This document shows, one piece after another, positions 25,324 through 34,897 of a DNA stretch of 63,517 nucleotides. The stretch spans positions 1 to 63,517 of the forward strand of contig DWYT01000010.1 of assembly GCA_019118545.1 (NCBI GenBank), read 5' to 3'. The translations under genes were made by a program, and so were the position numbers. The notes below the pieces were generated by a model. It searched no databases. It saw only the letters and a program-made list of their open reading frames with translations, and was not told the DNA's origin. Each line of letters starts with the position of its first letter. Within the stretch, counting starts at the first letter, position 1. The DNA comes from Candidatus Mediterraneibacter merdavium (GTDB lineage: Bacteria; Bacillota; Clostridia; Lachnospirales; Lachnospiraceae).

Positions 25324-27115
25324 TATGAAAAAGACGGAAAATACTAAGACAGGCCCCCAAAAGACGGGGCAGGGAAAGACACTGAAAAAAGTATTCCGCT
25401 ATCTGGGAAGATACAGGATATTTGTCATATTTTCTATTCTTTTGGCGGCGGTGTCCGTGGCGCTCACGCTCTACATCCCGAAGCTGACAGGTTACGCGGT
25501 GGATCATATCGTCGGCCCCGGCGAGGTGGATATCCCGGGCGCTGTGCGCATCATGATCCAGATCGGGGTATGCACACTCATCACAGCGCTTGCGCAGTGG
25601 CTGATGAGCGTGTGCAACAACAAAATGACGTATCAGGTAGTGCGGGATATCCGCAACGAGGCGTTTAAAAAGATCGAGGTGCTCCCTCTGAAATACATCG
25701 ACGGGCATCCTTACGGGGAAGTGGTAAGCCGTGTCATCGCGGATGTGGATCAGTTTGCGGACGGACTTTTAATGGGTTTTACCCAGCTTTTTACGGGCAT
25801 TGCGACCATCGTGGGAACTTTCGGCTTCATGTTGTCAGTCAACGTGAAGATTACGTTTGTGGTCGTACTTATCACGCCGGTGTCATTCCTCGTGGCGAAT
25901 TTCATTGCCAAGAGGACATTTACCATGTTCCGCAGACAGTCTGAGATACGCGGTGAGCAGACGGGATTGATCGATGAGATGATCGGAAACCAGAAGGTAG
26001 TGCAGGCGTTCGGTAGAGGAGAGAAGGTGACAGAGGATTTTGATAAGGTGAATAAAGAACTGGGAAAAGCCTACCTGCGGGCAACGTTTTTTTCATCCAT
26101 CACCAATCCTGCGACCCGCTTTGTAAACAGCCTTGTATATACCGGAGTGGGAATCACCGGAGCCTTCGCGGTGGTAAACGGTTCCCTTACCGTGGGTCAG
26201 CTTTCCAGTTTTTTGAGCTATGCGAACCAGTATACAAAGCCGTTCAATGAGATTTCCGGCGTGGTGACAGAGTTCCAGAACGCGGTGGCGTGTGCCCAGA
26301 GGATTTTCGACCTGATCGAGGAGGAGCCGCAGGCGCCGGAGCCGGACAATGCGGTGGAGCTAACGGACATCAGGGGAAACGTCAAAGTGCAGAACGTGGC
26401 GTTTTCCTATGTGCCTGAACAGGAGCTGATCCGGGACTTTAATCTGGAAGTAAGACCCGGACAGCGCATTGCCATCGTAGGCCCTACAGGCTGCGGGAAA
26501 ACAACTCTGATCAATCTGCTTATGCGCTTCTACGATGTGAATGAAGGGTACATTTCTGTGGAAGACGTTGATATACGGGAAATGACGAGAAAGAGTCTGC
26601 GCGCGGGATATGGGATGGTGCTGCAGGAGACATGGCTGAAAACAGGGACGATCCGCGACAATATTACCATGGGAAAACCGGATGCCACGGAAGAAGAGAT
26701 CATTGCGGCGGCCAAAGCGTCCCACATCCACAGCTTTATTAAACGTCTCCCGAAAGGGTACGATACATGGATTACAGAGGACGGCGGCGGACTGTCACAG
26801 GGACAGAAGCAGCTCCTATGCATTGCCAGAGTTATGCTCTGCAGACCCCCTATGCTCATATTAGACGAGGCGACTTCTTCTATTGACACAAGAACCGAGC
26901 TTAAGATTCAGGCGGCCTTCGGAAAGCTGATGGAGGGCAGGACGACATTTATCGTGGCGCACAGGCTGTCCACCATCCGGGAGGCGGACGTGATCTTAGT
27001 TATGAAGGACGGCCGGATCATCGAGCAGGGTGATCATGACAGTCTGTTAAAGCAAGGCGGTTTCTACAGACACTTGTACGAGAGCCAGTGGGCGGGACAG
27101 GAGAAAGCATCATGA
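25316..27115 (+). CDS. ABC exporter half-transporter, catalytic ATP-site subunit
   Basis: A 599-residue partner of the preceding gene with the same membrane-plus-ATPase build. Its Walker A is GPTGCGKTT, its catalytic Glu518 (LDEATSSID) and switch His549 (VAHRLST) are canonical, but its signature is LSQGQ (493-497) instead of LSGGQ. In the dimer that signature faces the already degenerate site of the partner, so all defects gather in one site and the other is complete. GGGAGG precedes the ATG, inside the 3' end of the first gene. It is followed by a translationally coupled Nudix gene. Confidence 0.95.
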   Translation: MADMKKTENTKTGPQKTGQGKTLKKVFRYLGRYRIFVIFSILLAAVSVALTLYIPKLTGYAVDHIVGPGEVDIPGAVRIMIQIGVCTLITALAQWLMSVCNNKMTYQVVRDIRNEAFKKIEVLPLKYIDGHPYGEVVSRVIADVDQFADGLLMGFTQLFTGIATIVGTFGFMLSVNVKITFVVVLITPVSFLVANFIAKRTFTMFRRQSEIRGEQTGLIDEMIGNQKVVQAFGRGEKVTEDFDKVNKELGKAYLRATFFSSITNPATRFVNSLVYTGVGITGAFAVVNGSLTVGQLSSFLSYANQYTKPFNEISGVVTEFQNAVACAQRIFDLIEEEPQAPEPDNAVELTDIRGNVKVQNVAFSYVPEQELIRDFNLEVRPGQRIAIVGPTGCGKTTLINLLMRFYDVNEGYISVEDVDIREMTRKSLRAGYGMVLQETWLKTGTIRDNITMGKPDATEEEIIAAAKASHIHSFIKRLPKGYDTWITEDGGGLSQGQKQLLCIARVMLCRPPMLILDEATSSIDTRTELKIQAAFGKLMEGRTTFIVAHRLSTIREADVILVMKDGRIIEQGDHDSLLKQGGFYRHLYESQWAGQEKAS

Positions 27116-28158
27116 CAAAGTTGAGTACGCTCTGTTATATCGAGAAGGACGGGCAGTATCTAATGCTGCACCGCACGGTAAAGAAAAATGACGTAAACAA
27201 GGATAAATGGATCGGCGTAGGCGGACATTTTGAGCAGGGGGAGAGTCCGGAGGAATGTCTGCTTCGCGAGGTGAAAGAAGAGACGGGATACACGCTTACT
27301 TCGTGGAAATACCGAGGACTTGTCACCTTTGTATACGGCGAGGATATCGTGGAATATATGTCACTGTATACGGCGGACGGTTTTGAAGGAGAACCAATCG
27401 AGTGTGACGAAGGGCAGCTTGAGTGGGTGGACAAGTCGAAAATATCTCAACTGGAGCTGTGGGAAGGAGACAAGATCTTCTTCCGTCTGCTTGATGAGGG
27501 GCGGGAGTTCTTTTCTCTGAAACTGGTGTATAATACATCGGATGTCCTTGAGTACGCGGCGCTGGATGGGATACCCATGGAGCTTTTTGATGAACTTGAC
27601 AGTGAGGGCAATAAGACCGGAATCGTCAAAGAGCGGGGCGTCGTCCATGAAGAGGGGGCGCTCCACGCCACATCTCATGTCTGGATAGTGCGGAAGAACG
27701 GTCAGGACATAGATACGGACGCGGGGACGGTGCAGCGATATGATGTGCTCCTCCAGAAGCGCAGCGAGAATAAGGATTCCAATCCGGGATGCTATGATAT
27801 CTCTTCCGCCGGACATGTGGAGGCGGGCCGCGGGTATCTGGAAAGCGCGATACGTGAGCTTGAGGAAGAACTGGGAATCCAAGCCTTGCCGGAGCAATTG
27901 AAAGAGATCGGCATACGCAGATGCGGCTTTGAGGGTGAGTTTTACGGACGTCCCTTTAAGGATAATGAGATCAGTATGCTCTATCTCTATGAGGAAGCGG
28001 TGGATATTGAAAAACTCCGACTGCAGGAATCAGAAGTGTCGGAGGTGATCTGGATGGATTATAGAGAGTGTTATGAGAAAATCCGAGAAAATAGCTTTAA
28101 ACACTGTATCTATACAGATGAGTTTGATATGCTGGGGAAAGCTCTCGGCCTGATCTGA
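27112..28158 (+). CDS. Tandem Nudix hydrolase (two Nudix domains)
   Basis: A 348-residue protein with two complete Nudix boxes. The first, residues 38-60, is GHFEQGESPEECLLREVKEE and belongs to an 8-oxo-dGTP diphosphatase-like domain. The second, residues 234-256, is GHVEAGRGYLESAIRELEEE in a domain resembling the IPP-isomerase-like YfcD group (LDSEGNKTG and SHVWIV precede it). The ATG at 27112 overlaps the ABC stop as ATGA and has AGGAG eight bases upstream. Substrates cannot be read from sequence. The nucleotidyltransferase gene downstream hints at nucleotide or cofactor metabolism, by inference. Confidence 0.88.
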   Translation: MTKLSTLCYIEKDGQYLMLHRTVKKNDVNKDKWIGVGGHFEQGESPEECLLREVKEETGYTLTSWKYRGLVTFVYGEDIVEYMSLYTADGFEGEPIECDEGQLEWVDKSKISQLELWEGDKIFFRLLDEGREFFSLKLVYNTSDVLEYAALDGIPMELFDELDSEGNKTGIVKERGVVHEEGALHATSHVWIVRKNGQDIDTDAGTVQRYDVLLQKRSENKDSNPGCYDISSAGHVEAGRGYLESAIRELEEELGIQALPEQLKEIGIRRCGFEGEFYGRPFKDNEISMLYLYEEAVDIEKLRLQESEVSEVIWMDYRECYEKIRENSFKHCIYTDEFDMLGKALGLI

Positions 28159-28260
28159 CGGATAATAAGGCTGCCGTTTATCGAGAGGCAGCGGGGAAGC
28201 GGGGGAGGGAGCAGAGAAGCGGCAGGCTGAGATGCTGATGATAGAGAAAGGACGGACATC

Positions 28261-28821
28261 ATGGTAGAAAGAGGAGTAATACACGGAAGATTTCAGATAC
28301 TCCATTTGAAACATATGGAGTATCTGCTGGCGGCAAAGATGAGATGCAAGATCCTGTATATCGGCATCACCCACCCGGACATCGTCTCATATCCGGCGAC
28401 GTCGCCGCAGGATGTGCACGGGACTATAGAGAGAGATAATCCGCTCACTTATATCGAGAGGTATGAGATGATTAAAAACGCGCTGCTCGAATTCGGGGTG
28501 AAGCGTGAGGAATTTGAGATCATCCCCTTCCCGGTAAGCAGGCCTGAACTGCTGACGCAGTACGCGCCGGAGAACGCGGTGTATTATATGAGCATCTGCG
28601 GGGAATGGGATAGAGAAAAATACCGGATATTAAAGGAGCATGGACTGGATGTGGAACTTTTATGGGAGCGTTCGGAAGAAGAACGGGGGATCACGGCAAC
28701 GCAGCTTCGTGATGTGATCGCGGAAAGCGGCGACTGGAAACAGTATGTGCCGAAAGCAGCGGCAGAGTATATAGAAACCCATGCTATCGATGAGCGGATA
28801 CGGAAACTGTATTATGCGTGA
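28261..28821 (+). CDS. Nicotinamide-nucleotide adenylyltransferase-like nucleotidyltransferase
   Basis: A 186-residue cytidylyltransferase-superfamily protein. The nucleotide motif at the N-terminus is HGRFQILHLKHMEYL (a variant of the GxFxxxHxGH site with Lys-His at the end), and the C-terminal GITATQLRDVI matches the ISxTxxR-type triphosphate site. Its size fits archaeal-type NMN adenylyltransferases, which make NAD from NMN and ATP, but other nucleotidyltransferases share the motifs. AAAGGACGG precedes the ATG. It lies 100 bases after the tandem Nudix gene. Confidence 0.75.
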   Translation: MVERGVIHGRFQILHLKHMEYLLAAKMRCKILYIGITHPDIVSYPATSPQDVHGTIERDNPLTYIERYEMIKNALLEFGVKREEFEIIPFPVSRPELLTQYAPENAVYYMSICGEWDREKYRILKEHGLDVELLWERSEEERGITATQLRDVIAESGDWKQYVPKAAAEYIETHAIDERIRKLYYA

Positions 28822-28848
28822 GATTCGGATTTGTCGGGGCAAAGAAGC

Positions 28849-28989
28849 ATCCGCCGCACGAATAAAGGGTTCCTCGTGAACATGCTCTCGCGCGGGTCGC
28901 AACGCAGGCGTGCATAGAACTGTAAAAGACACAGTCCAAACACGCGCGTTGCTCTACGGTTCACTCGGAACACTTATTCTGCGGCGGAT
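28849..28989. repeat. Nested intergenic inverted repeat (large structured element)
   Basis: The region between two convergent genes folds in layers. Outer arms ATCCGCCGCACGAATAA (28849-28865) and TTATTCTGCGGCGGAT (28974-28989) pair with one mismatch. Inside them GTTCC-N2-GTGAAC (28869-28881) pairs with GTTCAC-N2-GGAAC (28959-28971). Within that GCAACGC-N2-GCGTG pairs with CACGCGCGTTGC, and ACTGT with ACAGT at the tip. It could end transcription from both sides, but the length and layering exceed an ordinary terminator. Confidence 0.7.
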
Positions 28990-29083
28990 TATCTTTTCCC
29001 GAGACAATTCGAATTATGAGGTGAATGTCGAGGGGATGTCTGTTGCCTTCGCGGTTATATTCTATCTACTCGGCAACTTCGAA

Positions 29084-29743
29084 TTACGGCAACAGGTACG
29101 AATACATCACTACGAAGTGGCATGCGCTTCCGCCCATCACAAACAGATGGAAGATCTCATGGCTGCCGAAATTCTTATGCCTGTTATTGAAAAGAGGCAG
29201 CTTCAGCGCATAGATGATCCCGCCCACTGTGTAGATGATCCCGCCTGCCAGAAGCCAGCCGAACGCTGCCGGGGACATATTGTTAAGTATCTGCGTGAAT
29301 GCCAGCACACAGGTCCAACCCATTCCGATATAGAGGACAGAGGAGACCCATTTTGGGCAGTACACCCAGAACGCCTTTATCAAGATTCCCGCGATTGCGA
29401 TTCCCCATACGATAGAGAGCAGGATAATCCCGGTTCTCCCTTTCAGCACGATAAGACACACCGGCGTGTAACTTCCCGCAATGAGCACGGAGATCATCAT
29501 GTGATCAATCTTCTTAAGGATGGTATTTACCTTAGCCGAGACGTCAAATGTATGGTAAGTGGTACTTGCCGCGTACAATAAGATCAGGCTTGCCGCGTAA
29601 ATGGCAAGCGAGACAATATAAATTTTACTTGGTTCATTTGCAGCCTTAATGAGCAGCGGCACTGCGGCGAAGATCGCCATCAACATTCCAATAAAATGTG
29701 TGATCGCGCTGCCCGGATCTTTTATGTGATGTTTCTTTTCCAT
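29084..29743 (-). CDS. Hemolysin III / PAQR family membrane protein
   Basis: A 219-residue protein with seven hydrophobic helices and the PAQR motifs: ITHFIGMLMAIF near the N-terminus (Ser/Thr-x3-His), TTYHTFD near residue 72, and HEIFHLFVMGGSACHF near the C-terminus with the metal-binding His residues. Bacterial members (YqfA/TrhA) are linked to membrane fluidity control; the hemolysin name is historical. AGGAGGTGC lies upstream of the ATG. It is monocistronic and convergent with the nucleotidyltransferase gene. Confidence 0.92.
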   Translation of the reverse strand: MEKKHHIKDPGSAITHFIGMLMAIFAAVPLLIKAANEPSKIYIVSLAIYAASLILLYAASTTYHTFDVSAKVNTILKKIDHMMISVLIAGSYTPVCLIVLKGRTGIILLSIVWGIAIAGILIKAFWVYCPKWVSSVLYIGMGWTCVLAFTQILNNMSPAAFGWLLAGGIIYTVGGIIYALKLPLFNNRHKNFGSHEIFHLFVMGGSACHFVVMYSYLLP

Positions 29744-29956
29744 AAATATGCACCTCCTGAAAGTGTTGGGGAAATAACAAGTAGTTTTAAAAACTATATT
29801 AAGTATATGTGTATGCTACACTAAATATTCCGGAAAATCAACCCCTTGTATAAAAATTGATGACTTTCGTTATAAAAAACGATATAATTAATTTCCGAGA
29901 TCATAAGTATAGGTATGGGGAGAGTCTGTACAATGTGAGATAAGGAACGAAAGATT

Positions 29957-31672
29957 ATGAAAAAGTTAAAAGATTTTTTAGACGGTCAGATCCGGCATAA
30001 GTTTCAGCGAAAGGTCCTTTTGGCGATTCTTCTGTCGGTTGTTGTTATCTGTATTATTACGAATGTTGTTATCAGTACGCTTCTCGGTCAGGAGCTTCTT
30101 GAGAAAAAAGAGGATATTGAAGAGGAATATCTGTCTGTGATTTATTCTTATCTGGATGAGATGAAGGATAATCTGGATGTTCTGGCAATCATTGCGGAGA
30201 GCAGTTCGAATGTGAAATGGGTAATGAGCAAGTCCGATCTGAATACCACAGAGACCAAAAAATATGCCCTGAATACGCAGAACAGCCTTACGGCATCTTT
30301 GAACGGCAGCGCGGTAAGCGAATACGTGGAGAGCATGGTACTGGTCAATCAGAGCGGTATGTTTCTTTCAATTACGCAGTCGCCGCAGATGATGCGGGCG
30401 GAAGACATTTTCGCAAGTCCGCTTTTTGATATGAAGGCGGAGAATCAGAAGAGCCGCGCGGGACTTACGGAGTCTGCCATAGATAAAGGGGCAGTGCGGA
30501 TGGCGTATCTGTACCCGCTGAATCTTTCGAGGACAAGTTTTATTTATATAGAATTGTCAACGGATATGATCTCTGATCTGCTCAAGCCTTATGAGGATTC
30601 TGCAAGCATCAGCATCGACACTCTCTGGGGGGAAAAGATGAGTTGGTATTCATCGGAGGCGTGTGAGTCACGGTATGCCGGGGATGTATCAGGCAGAGGG
30701 TATCATGTCAACAGCAGAGAGTTCGAACCGTTTCATCTGTCTCTTAATGTGATGTCTGAGGACAATATCTACACAGGGGATAATAGCTACATTATGTACA
30801 TACTTCTTGTGACGGTCATCCTCGTTATCTGTGTGGCGATCACGGTATCCAGACTGCTTTCCACGAGAGTGACCCAGCCGCTCAGGAGACTGAGCGGCCA
30901 CATCAGACGTCTTTCTGACAAGAATCAGATCACGGTGGACAAGTCCATTGAGGAGGGCGATGATGAGATCGCGGGAATCGGCAAGGCATTTAATCGTCTT
31001 GTGCGCCATATCAACGATCTGATCAGGACACAGAAAGAGATCTATGAGCAGAAACAGAAAGTAGAGATCAGTGCGCTTCAGGCACAGATCAATCCTCATT
31101 TTCTATATAATACGCTGGATTCTGTGCGTTGGATGGCCGTGATACAGAAAGCGAACAATATCGCGGATACCGTCATGAGTCTGGAGAATCTTCTCCGGAA
31201 TATGGCGAAAGGTTCCGGCAACAAGATCACGCTGAAAGAGGAGCTCGCCCTTGCAAGGGATTATGTGAACCTCCAGCAGGTGCGTTACATGGAGATCTTC
31301 GACTATATCTGTGAGGTGCCGGAGGAGTTTGCAGTTTATAGGATCGTAAAGATGACGATGCAGCCGATCATTGAAAACGCCATCCTGCACGGGATCGAGC
31401 CCACGGGGACTTACGGAGAGATACGGGTACACGCATGGGATACGGAAGAGGATCTCTATATCTCTGTGGAGGACAATGGGGCGGGCATCAACGGAGAGGA
31501 ATTTGCAAGGCTGGTTACAACGAGGAAGGACAAGAACGCGATGAGCGGGATCGGTGTCGCGAATGTGGATGAGCGGCTGAAGATGACGTATGGCAGTGCA
31601 TACGGCCTGATCTACGAAGGTGAAGAGGGAAGGTTCACAAGAGTGACGATACATATCCCCAAAGAAAAGTAG
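29957..31672 (+). CDS. YesM-type sensor histidine kinase
   Basis: A 571-residue sensor kinase of the YesM/LytS group. It has membrane helices near residues 20-42 and 276-298, an extracytoplasmic sensor domain of about 230 residues between them, a HAMP linker, a His_kinase domain with the phosphorylated His in INPHFLYNTLDSVRWM, and an ATPase domain with QPIIENAILHG, EDNGAGI and GIGVANVDERL. In B. subtilis and relatives YesM/YesN pairs control sugar uptake loci. Here it is followed by the YesN-type regulator and an ABC importer. Confidence 0.94.
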   Translation: MKKLKDFLDGQIRHKFQRKVLLAILLSVVVICIITNVVISTLLGQELLEKKEDIEEEYLSVIYSYLDEMKDNLDVLAIIAESSSNVKWVMSKSDLNTTETKKYALNTQNSLTASLNGSAVSEYVESMVLVNQSGMFLSITQSPQMMRAEDIFASPLFDMKAENQKSRAGLTESAIDKGAVRMAYLYPLNLSRTSFIYIELSTDMISDLLKPYEDSASISIDTLWGEKMSWYSSEACESRYAGDVSGRGYHVNSREFEPFHLSLNVMSEDNIYTGDNSYIMYILLVTVILVICVAITVSRLLSTRVTQPLRRLSGHIRRLSDKNQITVDKSIEEGDDEIAGIGKAFNRLVRHINDLIRTQKEIYEQKQKVEISALQAQINPHFLYNTLDSVRWMAVIQKANNIADTVMSLENLLRNMAKGSGNKITLKEELALARDYVNLQQVRYMEIFDYICEVPEEFAVYRIVKMTMQPIIENAILHGIEPTGTYGEIRVHAWDTEEDLYISVEDNGAGINGEEFARLVTTRKDKNAMSGIGVANVDERLKMTYGSAYGLIYEGEEGRFTRVTIHIPKEK

Positions 31673-31731
31673 CGAGGGAGCTTATACATAAAGAAGATAT
31701 CTTTCAAGAATGAGAAAAAGAGGGCAGACAG

Positions 31732-33372
31732 ATGTACAATGTGATGATCGTAGACGATGAGACAATTATACTATCGGGGATCCGTTCGCTTGTGGACTGG
31801 GAGAAAAACGACTGTGTACTGGCGGCGACAGCGCGCAACGGACAGGATGCACTTGATCAGATCCGGCGGATGCCCATTGATATCATGCTGGTAGATCTGA
31901 ATATGCCGGTAATGGACGGAATCACACTGATGGAGATCGTGCACAGGGAGTTCCCGAATATTGTATTTATCGTCCTGACGAATCTGGAAGAATTCGAACT
32001 GGCGAGGAAAGCATTGCAGTGCCGGGCTGTGGGATACCTCTTAAAGAGCCGGTTGGAGGCTGTGGATCTGGAGACTGCGCTTGGACAGGCGAAGGAAGAG
32101 CGCGGGAAGAGAAAACAGCTCATGGTGACGAACGCTGCGGAGTATTTTGAAAAAGAGCGTCAGAAAAATATCGTGAGCAAGGCTTTGGAAGAGGTCTTAT
32201 TCTTTCAGCACGGGCTGAGAAAGGAAGAGCATCGGAAGATTCTGGCTGATTCAGGGGTGCTCTGTAACTATGCGTATTTTTATGTGCCGTTTGATTTTCT
32301 GTCCGGGTCAGGCGGGGAACCGCCGGAAAAAGAAGCAAAGGCTAAGATCATGGACTGGATCCGGGGAATGATCGACAAGACTGCGCAAAATCTTTTCAAA
32401 GAAGATTATATTCTGCTGGATCCCGGTTCCGCGAATTCACAGGTGCTGTTTGTTTATCGGATACAGGATGCCGGAGAAGCTGTATGGGAGAAAAAGGCGG
32501 AGATGTTCGCGCGGAAACTCTCCAGCGCGGTGAAGACGGTTACTCAGGTAGAGTGCAGGGTGTTCCGCACAGGACTCCATAACGGATATGATGAGCTTGA
32601 GCAGTGCGCGGCTGAGTATCATGCTTTGATGGAAGAATATTATCTGGAGACTCCGGAGGCGGCTGTGGCGTCCTTTTCAGAGCGTACATACGAGCCGTTG
32701 GGGCTCAAAGGAGTTGGTTTGGAATTATATCACGAGATTATGCAGAGAAATCTCAAGGGGATCACATCCGTGATGGATCATGTAGAAGCGAGAGTCCGAA
32801 ATACGGTACACCAGAAGGGGCAGGCAATCTGGCTGCTCAATGAACTGAACCGCGAGGCATCTGCAGCACTGGCAAAGTTTGGGGTCATGGAGACATCTAC
32901 CTATGAAAGAGTCAGCAGTATCGCCGCTATCGAGAATATCAATACGAGAGGACAGGTGCTGGCATGGCTTAATATGCTCAGAAATACACTGGTTGATGTG
33001 GTAGGCGGCGGGGATATGCCGGGAAGTCCTCTGGCAGAGAAGGCGAGGAAATATGTTCTTGAGAACATTGAGGCATGTATCAGCCTTCAGGACGCTGCCG
33101 CCCATGTGGGTGTGTCTGCCGGATATCTGTCAACGATATTTAAAAGGGAATATGAGCAGAGCTTTGTGGATTTTGTAAACAGGACAAAGATGGAGTACGC
33201 CTGCCTTCTTCTGGAAGAAAAAAATCTGATGGTCATGGAGATTGCCTATCGCCTAGGATATGAAAACGCATACTACTTCTCTAAAGTGTTCCGCAAATAT
33301 ATGGGGATGTCCCCCACAGATTATCAGAAACGGATAGAAGATGAAAAAAGTACAAACAGTGGAAAAAAGTAA
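31732..33372 (+). CDS. YesN-type AraC-family response regulator
   Basis: A 546-residue response regulator. The receiver has D8 D9, Asp55 in MLVDLNMPVMDG and Lys in LLKSRLE. The middle 300 residues are a variable helical region. The last 100 residues are an AraC-type double helix-turn-helix (SLQDAAAHVGVSAGYLSTIF and EIAYRLGYENAYYFSKVFRK). It is the cognate partner of the upstream kinase and most likely activates the sugar ABC operon that starts 148 bases downstream. Confidence 0.95.
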   Translation: MYNVMIVDDETIILSGIRSLVDWEKNDCVLAATARNGQDALDQIRRMPIDIMLVDLNMPVMDGITLMEIVHREFPNIVFIVLTNLEEFELARKALQCRAVGYLLKSRLEAVDLETALGQAKEERGKRKQLMVTNAAEYFEKERQKNIVSKALEEVLFFQHGLRKEEHRKILADSGVLCNYAYFYVPFDFLSGSGGEPPEKEAKAKIMDWIRGMIDKTAQNLFKEDYILLDPGSANSQVLFVYRIQDAGEAVWEKKAEMFARKLSSAVKTVTQVECRVFRTGLHNGYDELEQCAAEYHALMEEYYLETPEAAVASFSERTYEPLGLKGVGLELYHEIMQRNLKGITSVMDHVEARVRNTVHQKGQAIWLLNELNREASAALAKFGVMETSTYERVSSIAAIENINTRGQVLAWLNMLRNTLVDVVGGGDMPGSPLAEKARKYVLENIEACISLQDAAAHVGVSAGYLSTIFKREYEQSFVDFVNRTKMEYACLLLEEKNLMVMEIAYRLGYENAYYFSKVFRKYMGMSPTDYQKRIEDEKSTNSGKK

Positions 33373-33420
33373 CAGAAAAAGAAGGTACAGTTAAAAAATT
33401 TACAAATACTTCTTTGATTT

Positions 33421-33458
33421 CTCGATTTTACATTGCCCGGATCATTTATATAATCGAG
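33421..33458 (+). promoter_or_regulatory. Promoter of the sugar ABC operon, framed by an inverted repeat
   Basis: TTTACA (33427-33432) and TATAAT (33449-33454) are 16 bases apart. CTCGAT at 33421-33426 and ATCGAG at 33453-33458 form an inverted repeat that frames the promoter and may be a regulator site. Confidence 0.5.
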
Positions 33459-33519
33459 GTAACTTAAGTGCATTAAGTTTTACATTTGCAAATGTGAAAA
33501 CGAAGATCAGGAGGTAACT

Positions 33520-34812
33520 ATGAAGAAAAAGTTTGTGAAATCAATCGCGCTCGGCCTCGTCACAGTGATGGCCGCGACATCCATGCTTGCAGGCTGCGGC
33601 AAATCCGACAGCTCATCAGGTGACGAAAAGGGTGACGGGCAGGTAACTCTTACATTCCCGGTATGGGATCTTTCCACGACTCCGATGCTTCAGGAGGTTG
33701 TGGACTCATTCGAGGCGTCACATGAAAATATCAAGATCAACATCGTTGATATCGCTGCGGCAGACTATGTGACGAAGCTTACAACCATGCTTAACGGCGG
33801 ATCAGAGTGTGATATCGTGTACATTAAAGAAGCGGACGGAACTCCGTCCTTCGCGGAGAAAGGGCAGCTTGAGGATCTGACTTCCTACATAGAGGCAGAC
33901 GGGATCGACACATCCAAGTATATCGGATATGATGATTTCAACCTTGACGGAAAACAGGTGGGACTTCCGTTTAAGACCGATTATTATGTGCTGTACTACA
34001 ATAAAGATATCTTTGATGCGGCCAATGTAGAGTACCCGACAAATGATATGACATGGACAGAGTGGGAAGAGATGTGCGGAAAGCTGACAAGCGGCGAAGG
34101 TAACGATAAGATCTACGGCGGATACCTTCACACATGGCAGGCATGCGTTCAGAACTGGGCAGTTCAGGACGGAAAGAACACAATCCTTGGACCGGACTAC
34201 AGCTTTATGAAGCCGTACTATGAGATGGCTGTAAGAATGCAGGAAGCCGGAACGATCATGGATTACGCTACGCTTAAGACAGGTAACATCGCATATGCTT
34301 CTCCGTTCCAGCAGGGAACTGTAGCCACACTTCCGATGGGATCATGGTTCACAAACACGATGATCGCGAAGAAGGAAGCAGGCGAAACAGATGTAAACTG
34401 GGGAATCGCTACACTTCCGCATCCGGACGGCGTTCCGGCAGGAAGTACGATCGGTTCCACAACTCCGATGGCGATCAACTCCAAGTCTGAGCATAAAGAT
34501 GAGGCATGGGAGTTTATCAAATTCGCATGCGGAAAAGAAGGCGCTGATATTCTTATTCAGGCAGGACAGCTTCCGGGCTATCAGGATGAGACAACACTTG
34601 AGTCTCTGGCAGCGCTTGACGGTATGCCGGAAGGTCTGGCAGAAGCTATGAAGACTGTAAGTGTTGTTCCGGACAGACCTGTTAACACATATTCAGCAGA
34701 AGTAAACCAGATGCTCGGAGAAGAGCACTCTCTGATCATGATCGGTGAGGAAGACATCGACACGGTTCTAGAAGAGATGGCTACGCGCTCAGCGGAGATC
34801 CAGACAGACTAA
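33520..34812 (+). CDS. Sugar ABC transporter substrate-binding lipoprotein
   Basis: A 430-residue extracellular solute-binding protein of family 1. A lipoprotein signal ends at Cys26 in TSMLAGCGKSD, so it is tethered to the outer face of the membrane. Conserved regions include LTFPVWDL, DIVYIKEADGTPSFA, GLPFKTDYYVLYYNKDIF and TPMAINSKSEHKDEAW. AGGAGGTAACT precedes the ATG. Codon use is that of a highly expressed gene. A hairpin after the gene would keep its transcript above that of the permeases. Substrate is probably an oligosaccharide but is not identified. Confidence 0.94.
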   Translation: MKKKFVKSIALGLVTVMAATSMLAGCGKSDSSSGDEKGDGQVTLTFPVWDLSTTPMLQEVVDSFEASHENIKINIVDIAAADYVTKLTTMLNGGSECDIVYIKEADGTPSFAEKGQLEDLTSYIEADGIDTSKYIGYDDFNLDGKQVGLPFKTDYYVLYYNKDIFDAANVEYPTNDMTWTEWEEMCGKLTSGEGNDKIYGGYLHTWQACVQNWAVQDGKNTILGPDYSFMKPYYEMAVRMQEAGTIMDYATLKTGNIAYASPFQQGTVATLPMGSWFTNTMIAKKEAGETDVNWGIATLPHPDGVPAGSTIGSTTPMAINSKSEHKDEAWEFIKFACGKEGADILIQAGQLPGYQDETTLESLAALDGMPEGLAEAMKTVSVVPDRPVNTYSAEVNQMLGEEHSLIMIGEEDIDTVLEEMATRSAEIQTD

Positions 34813-34833
34813 CGGGCGGTTTGAAACTTGACG

Positions 34834-34862
34834 GGCGGCAGGAATGACTGCCGCCTTGTTTT
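34834..34862 (+). terminator. Leaky terminator between binding protein and permease genes
   Basis: GGCGGCAG, a six-base loop and CTGCCGCC (34834-34855) are followed by TTGTTTT. Its place inside the operon suggests partial termination that favours the binding-protein message. Confidence 0.75.
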
Positions 34863-34897
34863 GTACAGGCATTGATACAGAGTGGAAAGGAGAACCA

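Noticed and set aside
28170-28192. Terminator after the tandem Nudix gene
   Set aside because: GCTGCC and GGCAGC can pair across 11 bases, but no T run follows and the stem is short, so I do not list it.
28910-29581. A 223-codon open frame on the plus strand over the PAQR gene
   Set aside because: The minus-strand frame has seven membrane helices and PAQR motifs with a good ribosome site; the plus frame has none of these.
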